This document shows, piece by piece, positions 1-11,148 of a stretch of DNA of 64,000 nt (its first letter is position 1; each line of letters opens with the position of its first letter). Source of the stretch: Byssochlamys sp. IMV 00236 (Eukaryota > Ascomycota > Eurotiomycetes > Eurotiales > Thermoascaceae). The DNA lies in assembly GCA_001931875.2 (NCBI GenBank), contig MSJH02000819.1, positions 248,001-312,000 on the forward strand. The letters run 5' to 3'. The notes under the pieces were generated by a model. The model made no database searches, was not told where the DNA came from, and worked only from the letters and a program-made list of their open reading frames with translations. The position numbers and the translations under genes were made by a program.

Positions 1-93
1 CTCGATAGGCCGTGACAGTTGTTGGAGAGAAGCCTATATATCTTCAGCAGAACAAAAAAAAATCAGATTCAAGAAAAAAAATAAACCGTCACA

Positions 94-2034
94 ATGGCCA
101 CCGCAACCGTGACGACGCCCATCAAGAGCCACCGCGGGATCTTTAACACAAAGACGGCTGGCGGTCGACTGCCTCTCACCCCGTCTCCTCGAACTCGCAC
201 AAACAGTGTGACCAACGTGTCCAGCAGCGAGTCTCCTTTCACCCCTCCAAAGCACGCAGACGGCGAGCGCCCTGCCAAGGGTTCCAAATCGGTCTATGGA
301 GGTAACCTGTCATCCCACTTCAGCAAGTCTTTGTCAAAGACCACCCGCTCGCACAGAGACTCTCCTAAGTCCAACATTGCCAGGATCCGCAAGTCTCCAA
401 AGCACCTGGAGCTGGGCGTCTCAGACTGGACCTTGACTGGAACGGGTCCGAGCAGATCCACACCATCGAAGGAGCGAACAAGGGAAAGGGTGACAAAGGA
501 GAGAGCTGCAAAGGAGAAGGTCTCGAAAGAAAAGGTACCAAAAGAGAAAGCTTCTCGAGAGAAGGTTGCAACAACTCGTACCACTCGATCAACGAAAACA
601 ACTGTTCGCATTCCTCACAATGCCGGCGACCGCTTCATCCCTAACCGCATGGCAAGCGAGGGCCTGGCTACGGCTGGTACCGCAAAGCCAGAAGAGAACT
701 CTCGCCCGAAGACTAGCGGCAGTGAGGGCTCCGCGGTTCTGGCAAACGCTGCCAGTGCATTCGACATCGGTGGTCGCGGCTCTGAGGAGGATCTCACTGC
801 TGCACTGGAGAACCTAGGTCTGGAGGACAACGAGCCGTCCAGCAACTACTCTCGCCCGGCCCCTGATGCTGTCGCATATGAGTCCTCCCTGGCCAACGCT
901 TGTGGCGTGAATCTAAACACCCGTATTCTTGCCTTCAAGCCTCCGCCCCCGGAGTCTTCCAAGCCCATTGACCTGCGCGCGCAATACAACCGTCCCCTGA
1001 AGCCCGCCGGAGCTCAGTCGGCTCAGTTCCGACGCCGTGTCCAGACGGCACCAGAGCGTGTCCTGGATGCTCCAGGTATGCTGGATGACTACTACCTGAA
1101 CTTGCTTGACTGGGGCTCTGGCAACCAGGTTGCTATCGGGCTCGAACGAAACGTCTACGTCTGGTCTGCTGACACCGGCACGGTCAACTGCCTCCTGGAG
1201 ACCTCTCCCGACACCTACGTCAGCAGTGTCAAGTGGAGCGGAGACGGAGCATACGTTGGTGTTGGACTGGGTACTGGGGACGTCCAGATCTGGGATGTGG
1301 AAGAAGGAACCAAGCTTCGCAGCATGTTCGGTCATGACTCCCGCGTCGGTGTCATGGGCTGGTCCAAACACACTCTGTCGACTGGCGCCCGCAGTGGACT
1401 CGTTTTCAACCACGATGTCCGCATCGCCGACCACAAGGTCGCTGAACTCGTTTCTCACACCTCCGAAGTCTGCGGTCTGGAATGGCGATCCGACGGTGCC
1501 CAGCTGGCGACCGGGGGCAACGACAACCTGGTCAACATCTGGGACTCTCGATCCCTGAGCGCTCCCAAATTCACCAAGACCAACCACCGTGCTGCTGTTA
1601 AGGCGCTCAGTTGGTGCCCCTGGCAATTGAACCTCCTGGCCACGGGTGGAGGTTCTTATGACCGTCACATCCACTTCTGGAACACCACAACCGGCGCTCG
1701 TACCAACAGCATCGACACCGGCTCGCAGGTCACCAGTCTGCGGTGGAGCAACCATTACCGGGAGATCGTCAGCTCGAGTGGATTCCCCGACAACTCGCTC
1801 AGCATCTGGAGTTACCCTACTCTGGTCCGCAACGTGGAGATCCCCGCCCATGAGACCCGCGTGTTGCACAGCTGCCTCAGCCCAGACGGCCAGATGCTGG
1901 CCACCGCGGCTGCAGACGAGAGCCTCAAGTTCTGGAAGATCTTCGAGCGCAAGCCTGGCACCAGCGCTGCGGCCTCTCGCGAGGGCGGTGTAGGCAGCAA
2001 GGCTCAGATGGCTAAGTCCATGACCATCCGATGA
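94..2034 (+). CDS. CDC20: Cdc20-type APC/C activator (WD40 protein)
   Basis: Single-exon gene for a 646-aa protein. It activates the anaphase-promoting complex and recruits mitotic substrates for ubiquitination. Seen: a C-box (DRFIP, residues 179-183), a seven-bladed WD40 propeller from about residue 330 to 615 opening with the family signature DDYYLNLLDW, blade motifs such as EVCGLEW and GGNDNLVNIWD, and a C-terminal Ile-Arg tail that docks on APC/C. The phrase DVRIADHKVAEL and the APGMLDDYY lead-in fit Cdc20/Slp1 better than Cdh1/Fizzy-related. The N-terminal third is basic, Ser/Thr-Pro rich, and carries a lysine/glutamate heptad-like tract at about residues 125-157. The start follows an A-rich leader. 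Large antisense frames inside the gene are shadows. Confidence 0.95.
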   Translation: MATATVTTPIKSHRGIFNTKTAGGRLPLTPSPRTRTNSVTNVSSSESPFTPPKHADGERPAKGSKSVYGGNLSSHFSKSLSKTTRSHRDSPKSNIARIRKSPKHLELGVSDWTLTGTGPSRSTPSKERTRERVTKERAAKEKVSKEKVPKEKASREKVATTRTTRSTKTTVRIPHNAGDRFIPNRMASEGLATAGTAKPEENSRPKTSGSEGSAVLANAASAFDIGGRGSEEDLTAALENLGLEDNEPSSNYSRPAPDAVAYESSLANACGVNLNTRILAFKPPPPESSKPIDLRAQYNRPLKPAGAQSAQFRRRVQTAPERVLDAPGMLDDYYLNLLDWGSGNQVAIGLERNVYVWSADTGTVNCLLETSPDTYVSSVKWSGDGAYVGVGLGTGDVQIWDVEEGTKLRSMFGHDSRVGVMGWSKHTLSTGARSGLVFNHDVRIADHKVAELVSHTSEVCGLEWRSDGAQLATGGNDNLVNIWDSRSLSAPKFTKTNHRAAVKALSWCPWQLNLLATGGGSYDRHIHFWNTTTGARTNSIDTGSQVTSLRWSNHYREIVSSSGFPDNSLSIWSYPTLVRNVEIPAHETRVLHSCLSPDGQMLATAAADESLKFWKIFERKPGTSAAASREGGVGSKAQMAKSMTIR

Positions 2035-3115
2035 ACATTGTTCTGTTGTTTGTTCTTGCCGGCGTCTCTACCTCTTTGGTGTCTGTCGGCGCATTCAATG
2101 TCCGCTGGGGACTTGCATCTGGGGGGCGTTTCTGGTCTGCATTGCAGCGATTTGTCAAGTATTCATGGGCGTCTCCTCATCATACCTGGCGCTTGGTCTT
2201 CTGGTCTATATTCTTTCCTCATTGGCGTTATCGGAATATGTAAATTGGGACGAATCTATAGCTGGTTTAATGGGGATAATTTGTTATTTTGAACTGTTTC
2301 CTAAGCTCAGTAACTGTCTAGGCAGTAGCCCGCGTCAGTACTCCATAAGGCGATTTGGGAGGGGACTCCCACTGTACAACGAGAGATAGGCACAATGATT
2401 GTTAATGGAACATTCTTAGGTGCCATTGTTTAGTTGTCATCGTGGGTGATGACCATGGTCGGGCGATGCTGTACTCCGTAGGCTTCCAAGGACATTGTAC
2501 CGCTTCAGTCAGAGAGCGGATCAAGGGAAGCATGTCGAAAGCAGCGAGTCCAGAGTTCTAGAAAGTACCGTATCTAATGTTGTCCCATAATTCCTGACCA
2601 TTGCAGGCATTTCTCCGATGGCAAACGGGAAGACGACATCGAGGCAGATGCTTGTGCTGTTGTTAAGGCGGTCTCTGATGGTGAGCGGGTGACTAAGCAA
2701 CGGGAGATGATGCTAGATTTCGCCCAGACATATCGATCTTCACCTCACCCAACCATCAGTCGGTCCGCCGCTAAGCTCCACGACTGAACTGACCCCCTCT
2801 GAATTTACAGCTTACGAGAGTTAGAGCAATCCCGTATCGATTGAATCGAAGGGAGAGCATCCGGATTTTCTCAATCTACGACCGTCTGAGCCTTGATCGG
2901 TGGTGGAGATCTGGGGGGGGAGGTGTTAGGTCCCGATCCGCCATCGTCGCAACTGGCGTGACCTCCCACCGGCAACGCTGCGACCACGAGCTGCCAACCT
3001 GACCATCCTAATCCGTTTCTTGTCCTTTTTTTTTTTTTTTTTTTTTTTTTTNNNNNNNNNNNNNNNNNNNNTTTTTGTATTATCGTGGTGTGCATCGCAC
3101 CAGACTCTGATCGCC
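2035..3115. other. Intergenic: Cdc20 3' flank and TFIIA promoter
   Basis: No convincing gene. It holds the Cdc20 3' UTR, a TACTCCGTA nonamer at 2472-2480, a poly-T run from about 3027, and the assembly gap. Short frames here have no recognisable product. Confidence 0.6.
3052..3071. other. Assembly gap (20 N) inside a poly-T tract
   Basis: Twenty N characters interrupt a homopolymer T run about 45 bases upstream of the TFIIA start codon. True length is unknown; the homopolymer probably stalled sequencing or assembly. Confidence 0.99.
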
Positions 3116-5075
3116 ATGTCGAACCAGCAGGTGGTGAGTGCTTGTCGAGCGGCCCTGCCTTGCCTGTTTCCGCATGAGGCGTCATCCCTTGTCATTGTCT
3201 CCTCCATCCTGGCCCTTTTCCCCCTATCGCGCGATGATGAAGACTTGAGGCTTATCTGAAAATGATCCACAGGGCATGGTCTTTGACCGTGTCATCCAAG
3301 AAGTCTGCGAGGCCTCTCGGGTTGACTTTGAGGAGAGCGGTGTTGACCAGCAGACGTTGGAAGAGCTGAGAAAGGTGAGTTGCGAGCGTTGCTGTTAGTT
3401 AGTCCTTTCCTTTGTGCTTGTCTATCGACTCATGTATCCCTGCATCGCACTGTCAGTCGCTCGATGTTTTCCCATCGAGATGAGGGCAGCCAGAGAGCAG
3501 TCTGCCATCGCCGTCGTCGCCCGCTGAGGCTGGGGCAGAACCGGGCACGATCGCCCTTTCTCAAGTCTGCTCGGGTGGCCAAAGCGGGGTTCGCAAGGTT
3601 TGGGGGAAGGCGCGATCCTTATGGGGAGCCGTCGGGCTTTTGAGTCGTTTTTATACCCACGCACAAAGCACAAACTTATGCGCCCGCCCGCCTTTCTCCG
3701 CCCGGCCACCCTGCGCCAATCAGCTGTCGCGAGTCACTGCGAGTCACTGCTCGTGGCACGCACTGCGTTGGCTTTCTCTGTATACATCTATACATCGATC
3801 TATCTACTGCATGCTTTGTATATTGGCTGCTTGTTTTCATTCATTCATTCATTCATTCATTCATTCATTCATTCATTCATTCATTGCTGATCCGCTGACT
3901 CTCAACCCGCTCCACAGAGCTGGCAGCAAAAGCTCTCGTCCCTGGGTGTTGCACACTTCCCATGGGACCCTCCGCCACAGCCAGCACCCCAACCGCAGAA
4001 CCCCATCCTCCCTCCTACCGCGACCGTTCCCTCCAATGCCCCCAAACCACCCTCAACCCAACAGCCGCAAGCACCTCAACAGCAGATTCCTCAGTCACAT
4101 CCGGGCGTGACACCCTCTCTACAGGCGCCTGTTCCTGGCCAGCTTCCTGTTTCGGGGCCCCCATCCAATGCCAATGGACAGCCCCGCATCAAGACGGAGC
4201 CCGGGCTCAACGGTCCGATGAACCAGATGCCCCAGGCTCCCTCGAACCCCCAGTCCGCGCGCGAACGTGCGGCCAACATGCTTCAACAGCGATATGGTCC
4301 TGCAGCCACGACCTCGATCAGCCAGCTGCAGGCACAATCGCAGGCCGCCTTGTCGCTCCCAGGACAGCCGCGTCCAGCTAATCCTCAGATGCCTAATGGC
4401 CAGGGGCAAGATATCAAGCCTCAGCAGTACCAGAATGTCAATCAGCCACAGAGCACCCCTGTTGGCAATGCACAGACAGACGGCGCGAGCGATGGCCTTA
4501 TGGAGTGGAAGGCCGAGGTGGCTCGACGGCGGGAGGCTGCAGCACGTCAGAACGGCGAAGGTGATCGTCTGCTGCGCGAGCAGTTGAGGTTGCAGGCTCT
4601 GTCGTTAGAGGGTGGTGGTCTCATGCTTCCCCTAGATGAGCAGGACTTGTCATCCAAGATAGCCAAGCGTCGTGTTCTCTCTCACTCCATGAGGTCTACC
4701 TCTGAGGACGTTGCTCCCGGAGCTACTCCAACTATGGCGCCGTCCATCTCCAGTCTACCACGTCCTCAGTACGATGGACCGGATGACGATGACAAGGTCG
4801 AGGATGACGAAGACGCCATCAACTCTGACCTGGACGACCCCGATGATCTCATCGCCGAAGAGCATGAGGGAGAGGATGCTGTCGGTCAGGTCATGCTCTG
4901 CACATATGATAAAGTGCAAAGGGTCAAGAACAAGTGGAAGTGTACTCTGAAGGATGGAATCCTGACCACCGGCGGAAAAGAGTGAGTATCCCCATGCTAT
5001 TTTACTCTGTATGTATCCCTACTGACGGCTTTCAGGTATGTCTTCCACAAAGGCCAAGGCGAATTCGAGTGGTAA
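3116..5075 (+). CDS. TOA1: Transcription initiation factor IIA large subunit (Toa1)
   Basis: Four exons rebuilt in frame: 3116-3133, 3273-3374, 3918-4981, 5036-5075 (407 aa). The product joins the small TFIIA subunit to stabilise TBP on promoter DNA. Exon 1 is only 18 nt (MSNQQV). Exon 2 supplies the N-terminal helix (MVFDRVIQEVCEASRVDF). Exon 3 contains a Pro/Gln-rich spacer and a strongly acidic stretch (DDDDKVEDDEDAINSDLDD). The C-terminal beta-barrel strands read NKWKCTLKDG, then YVFHKGQGEFEW. Stopping at TAA 5073-5075 gives the classic terminal Glu-x-Glu-Trp. An alternative splice from GT at 5072 to an acceptor near 5418 would add about 15 residues and end at 5463; I consider it less likely because the canonical end is already reached. 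Confidence 0.9.
3834..3886. repeat. (TTCA)n microsatellite in TFIIA intron 2
   Basis: About twelve perfect tandem copies of the tetranucleotide TTCA/ATTC lie inside the 543-nt second intron of the TFIIA gene. That intron is far longer than the 50-110 nt usual in this window. Confidence 0.97.
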
Positions 5076-5577
5076 GCTGGCTGTCGTTTTCAGCGACCAG
5101 GAAAATTGCCTTTCCCTCACCCACTACTTTCTGTTTTTTTCTTTTCTTTTGTTTTACTTGACGAAATGTTTCCACGTCTCGACGTGAGAAACGCACAATA
5201 AGCTGGTGTCAGGGGTTCTAGGAGGATCTGTATTGCTTTTCCCTTGGGATGTCCCTATTCCAAAAATCTCTCCCATACTGGTTTTCTCTTCGGCATGTCT
5301 TTTCGTCGACGATGACGTTCATAGTTTCCAGAAATCTTGTCTCCGCTGTGAAAAAAAATGTTATCCATCGAGATTTCTTTCATGGTACTTAGATTGATAA
5401 TGTTTCGACTAACGCAGCTGGGAGTTCATCCCATTCGAGGGCGACAGTGCACTCGGAATGTAAAGCTGCAGGTGCCTAGATAGCTAGTTTAGCCTTCTTG
5501 AATGAATCTGTATTGATACTGCTTGTTTCTGAGTTAGGTTCCATATAGATTATGTCTATGTTTCTAACGTCTGCAAA

Positions 5578-6594
5578 TTAAGCCATCTTAATAACAGCCT
5601 GCTTTTTGCCTGTTCCATTGTATCCCTTCTCGATCGCGTCCTCCAGACCCATTAGCTCCACCGTGTCTTCGCTGCGGGTTTTAATCGCGCCGCTTTCGAA
5701 CCAACCCCTCAACTGGCGTAGCTCGTCCGCTACTTCTGTAAGCGTCGCATTCGTCGTATTGCACCCAGCCAGCTCAATCTCCTTTCGGTATGCCTGGAAG
5801 ATATCGAAGGTGAAATCTGTCTTCGCGCCTGGTCCGCGCGGGGCTGCGATCCATATGTATCTACCACGGTCTGCAAGCTGGGAGTAAGCAGCGGCCATGA
5901 GTTCAAGATCGCCCACCGTGTCGATGACCACATCCGCTCCATGGTTGTCCGTGAGTTGCGGGATGGCATCACCCAGCGAATCTGCCGGCGAAGAGCTGAG
6001 AACAACCCTATCAGCATCGCCTGGAGCGGCACTTCGCGCAGCGCCCAAGACGCGCTTGCATCCCATTGCCTGTGCGATCTGGACCGCAGCAGACCCAACA
6101 CCACCTGTCGCACCGAGAACAAGCACGATATCATCCTTGTGAGTCCTCGCGCGGCGCAGACACCGCAGCGCAGTTAGGAACGGCACGCCCACCAGCGACG
6201 CCTGCAGAAGGGACAATGTCTTTGGTTTCTCGACCAGAGCCTCCTCTGGAATCACACAGTATTCGGCATGCGTGCCATCTTGGGTGAATCCGAGAGCTTC
6301 ACCGCTACTGCCGTAGACTTCGGTGCCGATTTTGAGGTCGTTTCTGGTGGGAGTGCCGCCGACCACGACGCCTGCGTAGTCGCGGCCGGGAATGCGAGGG
6401 AATGTAGTCTTGGGAAAGCCGCCTTTTGCATTGAGTTTGTCGGAGGGCTGGATGGAGGAGTAGTGGATCCTGATCAGGAGATGGCCTGGTGGTGGGGTTG
6501 GAATGGGTAGAGTAGTCAGGGAGATGTCTGGGGGAGTGTTTGCGGAAGGTCGAGTAAGGTAGATGGCTTTCATGGTCTCGTTGGAGGAAGCCAT
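5578..6594 (-). CDS. MDR-family quinone oxidoreductase-like enzyme
   Basis: Single exon, 338 aa, starting at ATG 6594. A medium-chain dehydrogenase/reductase with a GroES-like N-terminal half (IRIHYSSIQPSD, then PRIPGRDYAGVV near residues 66-78) and a Rossmann NADPH-binding half with GATGGVG at residues 161-167. I see no cysteine-rich structural zinc loop, so it belongs with zinc-independent NADPH:quinone reductase or enoyl-reductase-like members, not alcohol dehydrogenases. Probably cytosolic; substrate unknown. It shares a roughly 1-kb divergent promoter region with the MFS exporter starting at 7597, which may indicate co-regulation in stress or detoxification (inference). A long pyrimidine tract lies just upstream of the start. 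Confidence 0.85.
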   Translation of the reverse strand: MASSNETMKAIYLTRPSANTPPDISLTTLPIPTPPPGHLLIRIHYSSIQPSDKLNAKGGFPKTTFPRIPGRDYAGVVVGGTPTRNDLKIGTEVYGSSGEALGFTQDGTHAEYCVIPEEALVEKPKTLSLLQASLVGVPFLTALRCLRRARTHKDDIVLVLGATGGVGSAAVQIAQAMGCKRVLGAARSAAPGDADRVVLSSSPADSLGDAIPQLTDNHGADVVIDTVGDLELMAAAYSQLADRGRYIWIAAPRGPGAKTDFTFDIFQAYRKEIELAGCNTTNATLTEVADELRQLRGWFESGAIKTRSEDTVELMGLEDAIEKGYNGTGKKQAVIKMA

Positions 6595-7596
6595 GGCTTA
6601 TAGACGGTTCTTTCTTTCGGTCTTTCTTTCTTTTCCCTTTTCCCTTTTCCCTTTTTTGTTTTTTTCTTTTTCCTTCGTTTAAGGGGGGCTTTCGGATAGT
6701 TCGATGTATTGTAAACCAAGTTACATATACATACAATTTGATGCACGTGAAATCATTCTATTCATCGAGTCCTCGTATAGACAGAAGGCGATAATTGTGA
6801 CCAAACAATACGCAAGTCTTACAAAGACAACGAACGAGTCAGCTCTTCATAACGCGGGGTAATTACTTATCGACGATTGCGGACAGAAGTCAAATGGAAG
6901 AGGGCGGTTTAGATGTTTCAACGTACCTAAGAACAATGAGAAGGTAAGGAAATAGTTCTTCTATGGTATATCCTATAAATATATGCCAAGAATATGTCAA
7001 TTCGGAGTAGAAGAAGAGAACTTCTGAGAAGATCGGATCGCATTGTCGGCACTTGAAGAACCCCTGATCTTATCAGATCGCTTCTTTCGGGCCGACTGGT
7101 TATTATCGCGGCCCGCGCGGCCCCTGCGGCCCCTGCGGCCATCGGGACAAGATCTCACCCGCGAATGAATGCTCCTGATGCTTTGTTTTGCAGTCAACGA
7201 TGCGCAAGGCCTTAGCCGCTTATGATAAATCAGTGCGGAATCCGCCCGAGGATTGGTCCTGTATATATTCTAGCGTCGGGCAACATGGGGGATCGCTCTG
7301 GGAGAACATTTCCGATGGTCGGAGTGTGTTGGCTTCGCATATATCGCTAGGGGGCGGGTGTTTTGAAACTTCAAGCGTCTACGGGTTTTCTTGACTCGTG
7401 ATACTCAGGCCCTGAAACGATATCGGAGATTTTCTAGGATATAATCTCAAACACAGGGTCTGAGAAACGTTACCAAAACGATCTAGAAACTTTTTTTTGT
7501 TTCTGGTATGTTTCTACCCCTCCCTCTTATAGATACCGCTTATTATATGTTTTCTGCAGTGCTAATGTCGATTGTTTAGCTGAGCTTGAAAGCATC
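6595..7596. promoter_or_regulatory. Divergent promoter between MDR enzyme and MFS exporter
   Basis: No gene. It contains a CT-rich tract (about 6611-6676), the GC-rich tandem nonamer GCGGCCCCT (7117-7134, with a partial third copy), and a GATCTTATCAGATC inverted element around 7068-7081. These are candidate transcription-factor sites by pattern only. Confidence 0.4.
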
Positions 7597-9204
7597 ATGT
7601 CTGCCATCGAAGTGATGGACTCAGACGGAATCCAAGAATGGGAGAAAGAGGAGAAGAAGAAGCAAGAAGACGTCGATCCAGAAGCACTCACCAAGACCCT
7701 TACGGAGCAATCGCACGTCGTGCGCCCCAAATCTCTCCCGAAGGAGATCCTCTTCGTCAGTGTCGTTTGTGCTGCTCAGTTCATGACCCAGGCTGGCTTA
7801 GCACAGTCCATTGCGCCGCTACATGTCATAGGCGCAAGTTTCGGAACCACGAGCGAAAATGATCTCAGTTGGTGTGCGGCAGCATATAGTTTGACCATCG
7901 GCACATTCATCCTCGTTGCGGGACGATTGGGCGACGTATATGGGCATAAGTTGATGTTCACTATCGGATTTGTATGGTTTGGCCTCTGGTCTCTTATCGC
8001 AGGCTTCAGTGTCTGGTCGAACCAGATCTTCTTCGATGTGTGTCGTGCCCTCCAGGGAATAGGGCCCGCATTGTTGCTCCCCAACGCGGTTGCTATCTTT
8101 GGGAGAGCATACGAGCCGGGTCCGCGCAAAGATATGGTGTTTAGCCTCTTTGGCGCGACTGCGCCAGGTGGCTTCGTCGTTGGATCGACCTTTTCGACAA
8201 TCTTTGCGCAGTTGGTGTGGTGGCCCTGGGCTTACTGGGTCATGGGTATCGTGTGCTTCTGCTTCGCAGTCCTGGGCGTCCTGGTCATTCCAAGAACACC
8301 ATCTCCCAAGTTCAATGATGGTCTCAGCACCTTTGTCCGGCTCGATGTCCTCGGCGCGAGCGCAGGAATCTCTGCCCTCGTACTGATCAATTTCGCGTGG
8401 AATCAGGGCCCCGTAGTCGGCTGGCAGGTGCCTTACAACTATATCCTGCTGATCGTCGGATTCCTCTTCCTAGCTGCCTTCTTCCTTATCGAGCGCAAGG
8501 CAACTTGTCCACTACTCCCCTGGTCTGTCTTTACAGGCGATGTCGGTTGGGTGCTGGGATGTATAGCCGCTGGATGGTCTAGTTTCGGAACCGCCATATT
8601 CTACTTTTACCAGTTCATGGAAGTCATCAAGGGAGACACTGGACTGCTTGTCAGTGCAAAATGGTGTCCAGCGGCTATCTCGGGAGCCGTTGCAGCCGTA
8701 ACTACTGGTTTCCTGCTCAGCCGTGTCCCACCAAGTGTCATTATGTTCTGTGCCATGTGTGCCTTCACAACAGGGCTGGCATTGCTGGCTACTCTACCGC
8801 CGGATCAGATATATTGGGCGCAGGCTTTTGTGATGTCTATCGTCATATGTTGGGGGATGTGAGTCCATCTTCAAATTATCTCCTTTTGAAATGCAGTAGC
8901 ACTAACGCAACGCCATAGGGATATGTCTTTCCCATCTGGGACCGTTATCCTCAGTAACTCTATGCATCATCAACACCAGGGTCTAGCAGGCTCACTAGTC
9001 AACACTGTGGTGAATTACTCCATTTCCATAGGCCTTGGCTTTGCAGGAACGGTGGAATCCCAAGTGAACGACGGCGGTAAGGATCGTCTGAAGGGAATAC
9101 GCGGAGCATCATATATGGGACTTGGATTTGCTGGTCTTGGGCTTATCCTGTCGGTATGTTTTATGATCGAGACATGGTGGAGATCGAGGCATGGGAAACT
9201 ATAG
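7597..9204 (+). CDS. MFS drug exporter, DHA2 (14-TM, aminotriazole-resistance-like)
   Basis: Two exons, 7597-8858 and 8919-9204, joined by a 60-nt intron with a CTAAC branch point; 515 aa. A plasma-membrane proton antiporter expected to export small toxic compounds. Seen: a hydrophilic charged N-terminus of about 45 residues, then many hydrophobic segments. The MFS signature after TM2 is visible as AGRLGDVYGHK. The TM5 antiporter-type region reads RALQGIGPALLLPNAVAIFG, and a late loop reads HHQHQGLAGSLVNTVVNYS, both characteristic of fungal DHA2 members. It lacks a long C-terminal tail. The neighbour on the opposite strand is an oxidoreductase, but no biosynthetic core enzyme is nearby, so I do not call a metabolite cluster. 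Confidence 0.87.
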
Positions 9205-9725
9205 ACGAGACGAGTCGTTCTGACAGGATCTGTGTGCAAAATTAATGAAGGGTTGATTTAGATGTCACCAGTTCTCAAACGTATATTATACCTCCAAGCC
9301 CACTCCACCAGTCTTGATAAAGTGGGAGATCCATGAGGTGGATGTAGGTATCGTATCATAATGAATACTTCACGTAACTATCCTTTGCGTGGAAGGAAGT
9401 ATCTAAGAGGAGGGAACAGCATTACGCTACTCGAAGGAAGATTTAGATGGGATAATACCACACTTACTTGACGTGGCACTCACTTAATGGAGACAGGGAA
9501 ATACTCGAAGGCATCAACCGAGTAACCGCTATTGACTTTAATGTCACATGACTAGCGATTTCATTGTTCTCATCAATAACGTCAATGCGGACTCTCTCCA
9601 TCCTTCCTTTTTCCTCTAGTCATATATTTCAAAGCATATCATTATTCCTGTCTATTCGTCCTCTTTAAAACGTGACCCTTCATTCTGTCCTGATCGGGAC
9701 CATCGTTATAAACCTACGCGTTATC
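9205..9725. other. Intergenic, nothing recognised
   Basis: 521 bases between the MFS exporter and the kinase-like gene. No coding or RNA feature seen. Confidence 0.5.
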
Positions 9726-10528
9726 ATGAGGTATCCACATTTCCCTGACGGTATCTTGCTTAAGAAGCATGTCGGTAGGATAATACGTGTCCAAGGTGTC
9801 CAATATCAGTTGGAACGTTTAATGGCCGAGAAGTACGACCGTCATCTTGTTCAACGAGTTGCCCTCTTCGAGGCCAAGAAATCCGATACCCAAGAGACTG
9901 CGGTTGTCAAGTTTCGCTTCCAGTGAGTTCTGCCTTCCACAACATTGATCGATAATTTTTCATTAACCACGCGTTATATGTCCAATATTCAACCAGCCCA
10001 TACAGACCATAGAATGTGTGTCTTCTGATGTGGTATTGCTAACTCATCATACGTACTTTAAGAATGGATCCTGATGCGATTCTTGAAACTGATCGGGAGG
10101 CTATACTGATCATGGCGTTGAACTGGTTCAGAGAAGAGGCCAGATGCCTTCAAGCTTGCGAAACTAGAGACCACAGAACACCAAAGTTCTATGGAAAAGA
10201 AGAACTTGTTCAGGGCAGTCAAGACCTGCACCCTGGAGGCTACATGCATGTTATCGCAATGTCAAAGGTCCCTGGAAGCCCAGTCACTACATTCTCAAGA
10301 TTCACTCGGAGAGAGATCGAGACCATTCGCAAGCAACTTGCTGAAATACTTGAGTAAACATCCTTCACCAGATACAACTTTTTTTTACAACCACTAATGC
10401 CTGCATGAAGATATACGCGACAGAAAGGATGCCACTACATCCTCCCGAACAAAGAAGACTTATTTTTTGACCGGACCTCTATGCACACGTATGTTCGAGC
10501 TATTCAATATTTATACAAGACTTGCTAA
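9726..10528 (+). CDS. Small fungal kinase-like protein (hypothetical)
   Basis: Three exons in frame: 9726-9922, 10063-10353, 10411-10528; 201 aa. Both junctions interrupt codons in phase 2 and close cleanly. The sequence resembles lineage-specific fungal kinase-like proteins. An N-lobe-like portion ends with AVVKFRFQ, where the lysine could match the beta-3 lysine. A hinge-like region follows (GGYMHVIAMSKVPGSPVT), then a helix with IETIRKQLAEILE, and a C-terminal part with NKEDLFFDRTSMHTYV. There is no HRD or DFG motif, so catalytic activity is doubtful. It stands at the left edge of an accessory island with a nuclease-like remnant and a related pseudogene. Start chosen at the first ATG in frame (MRYPHFPDG). 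Confidence 0.6.
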
Positions 10529-11148
10529 TATTTATACAAAGTGCCCTCGTTGGATTTGCTGGCCTTGCCCTGGATGACAACAGTGGCATCGATCCGATAA
10601 CAGAGAGCTCATTTGAAGTCACGGCTTTTGGGTTGGAATCATTGCCACATGGTAGGAGATAGATGCGAAATAGCCGAGCCATTAGGATTATTCTGTTCAG
10701 GATAGGTAGATCTACCACAAGAGCAGTGGCTCATGACAAATTTGTGCCTGCACTCTTCAAATGAGTCTATGAATCTTAGGTCTATCCACTATAGCTACTA
10801 GTTCATGACTTATTTTATCACCTCGGACAACAGAATGTAGAGAATATCTGAAATGTAAAGTGAGAAATTGATCTAATCTAAAACACCCTGGCCACCGATA
10901 TTCTATTTTGACCAACGTCTGGACCTTTAGTCCTGAAAAAGAAGGGTGCACTCGAAATCGGCGACCCACACTAGTACTATAAGACTCACTGTTCAGGGAA
11001 ATGCCTGTCTCGGAAACAATGACGGGAGATAGCTTACCTGACCTTCTGGCAATCAACTCAGAGACTGGGCTGTCCATGTTCCCGTAGTCTGGAAGTAGTT
11101 GTAAGTTTCCTGATAATTATGCAACAGTGTGTGTGACTGACAATTAGT
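10529..11148. other. Intergenic with an unassigned minus-strand frame
   Basis: 620 bases between the kinase-like gene and the nuclease-like remnant. A 106-codon minus-strand frame at 10757-11077 follows the nuclease-like exons, but I could not join it in frame with a standard splice. It may be decayed coding sequence or chance. Confidence 0.3.

Noticed and set aside
913..1869. 318-codon open frame antisense to Cdc20
   Set aside because: It is a codon-bias shadow of the WD40 coding sequence; no recognisable protein.
5578..9204. Secondary-metabolite gene cluster around the MDR enzyme and MFS exporter
   Set aside because: No polyketide synthase, NRPS, terpene cyclase, prenyltransferase or cluster regulator nearby.
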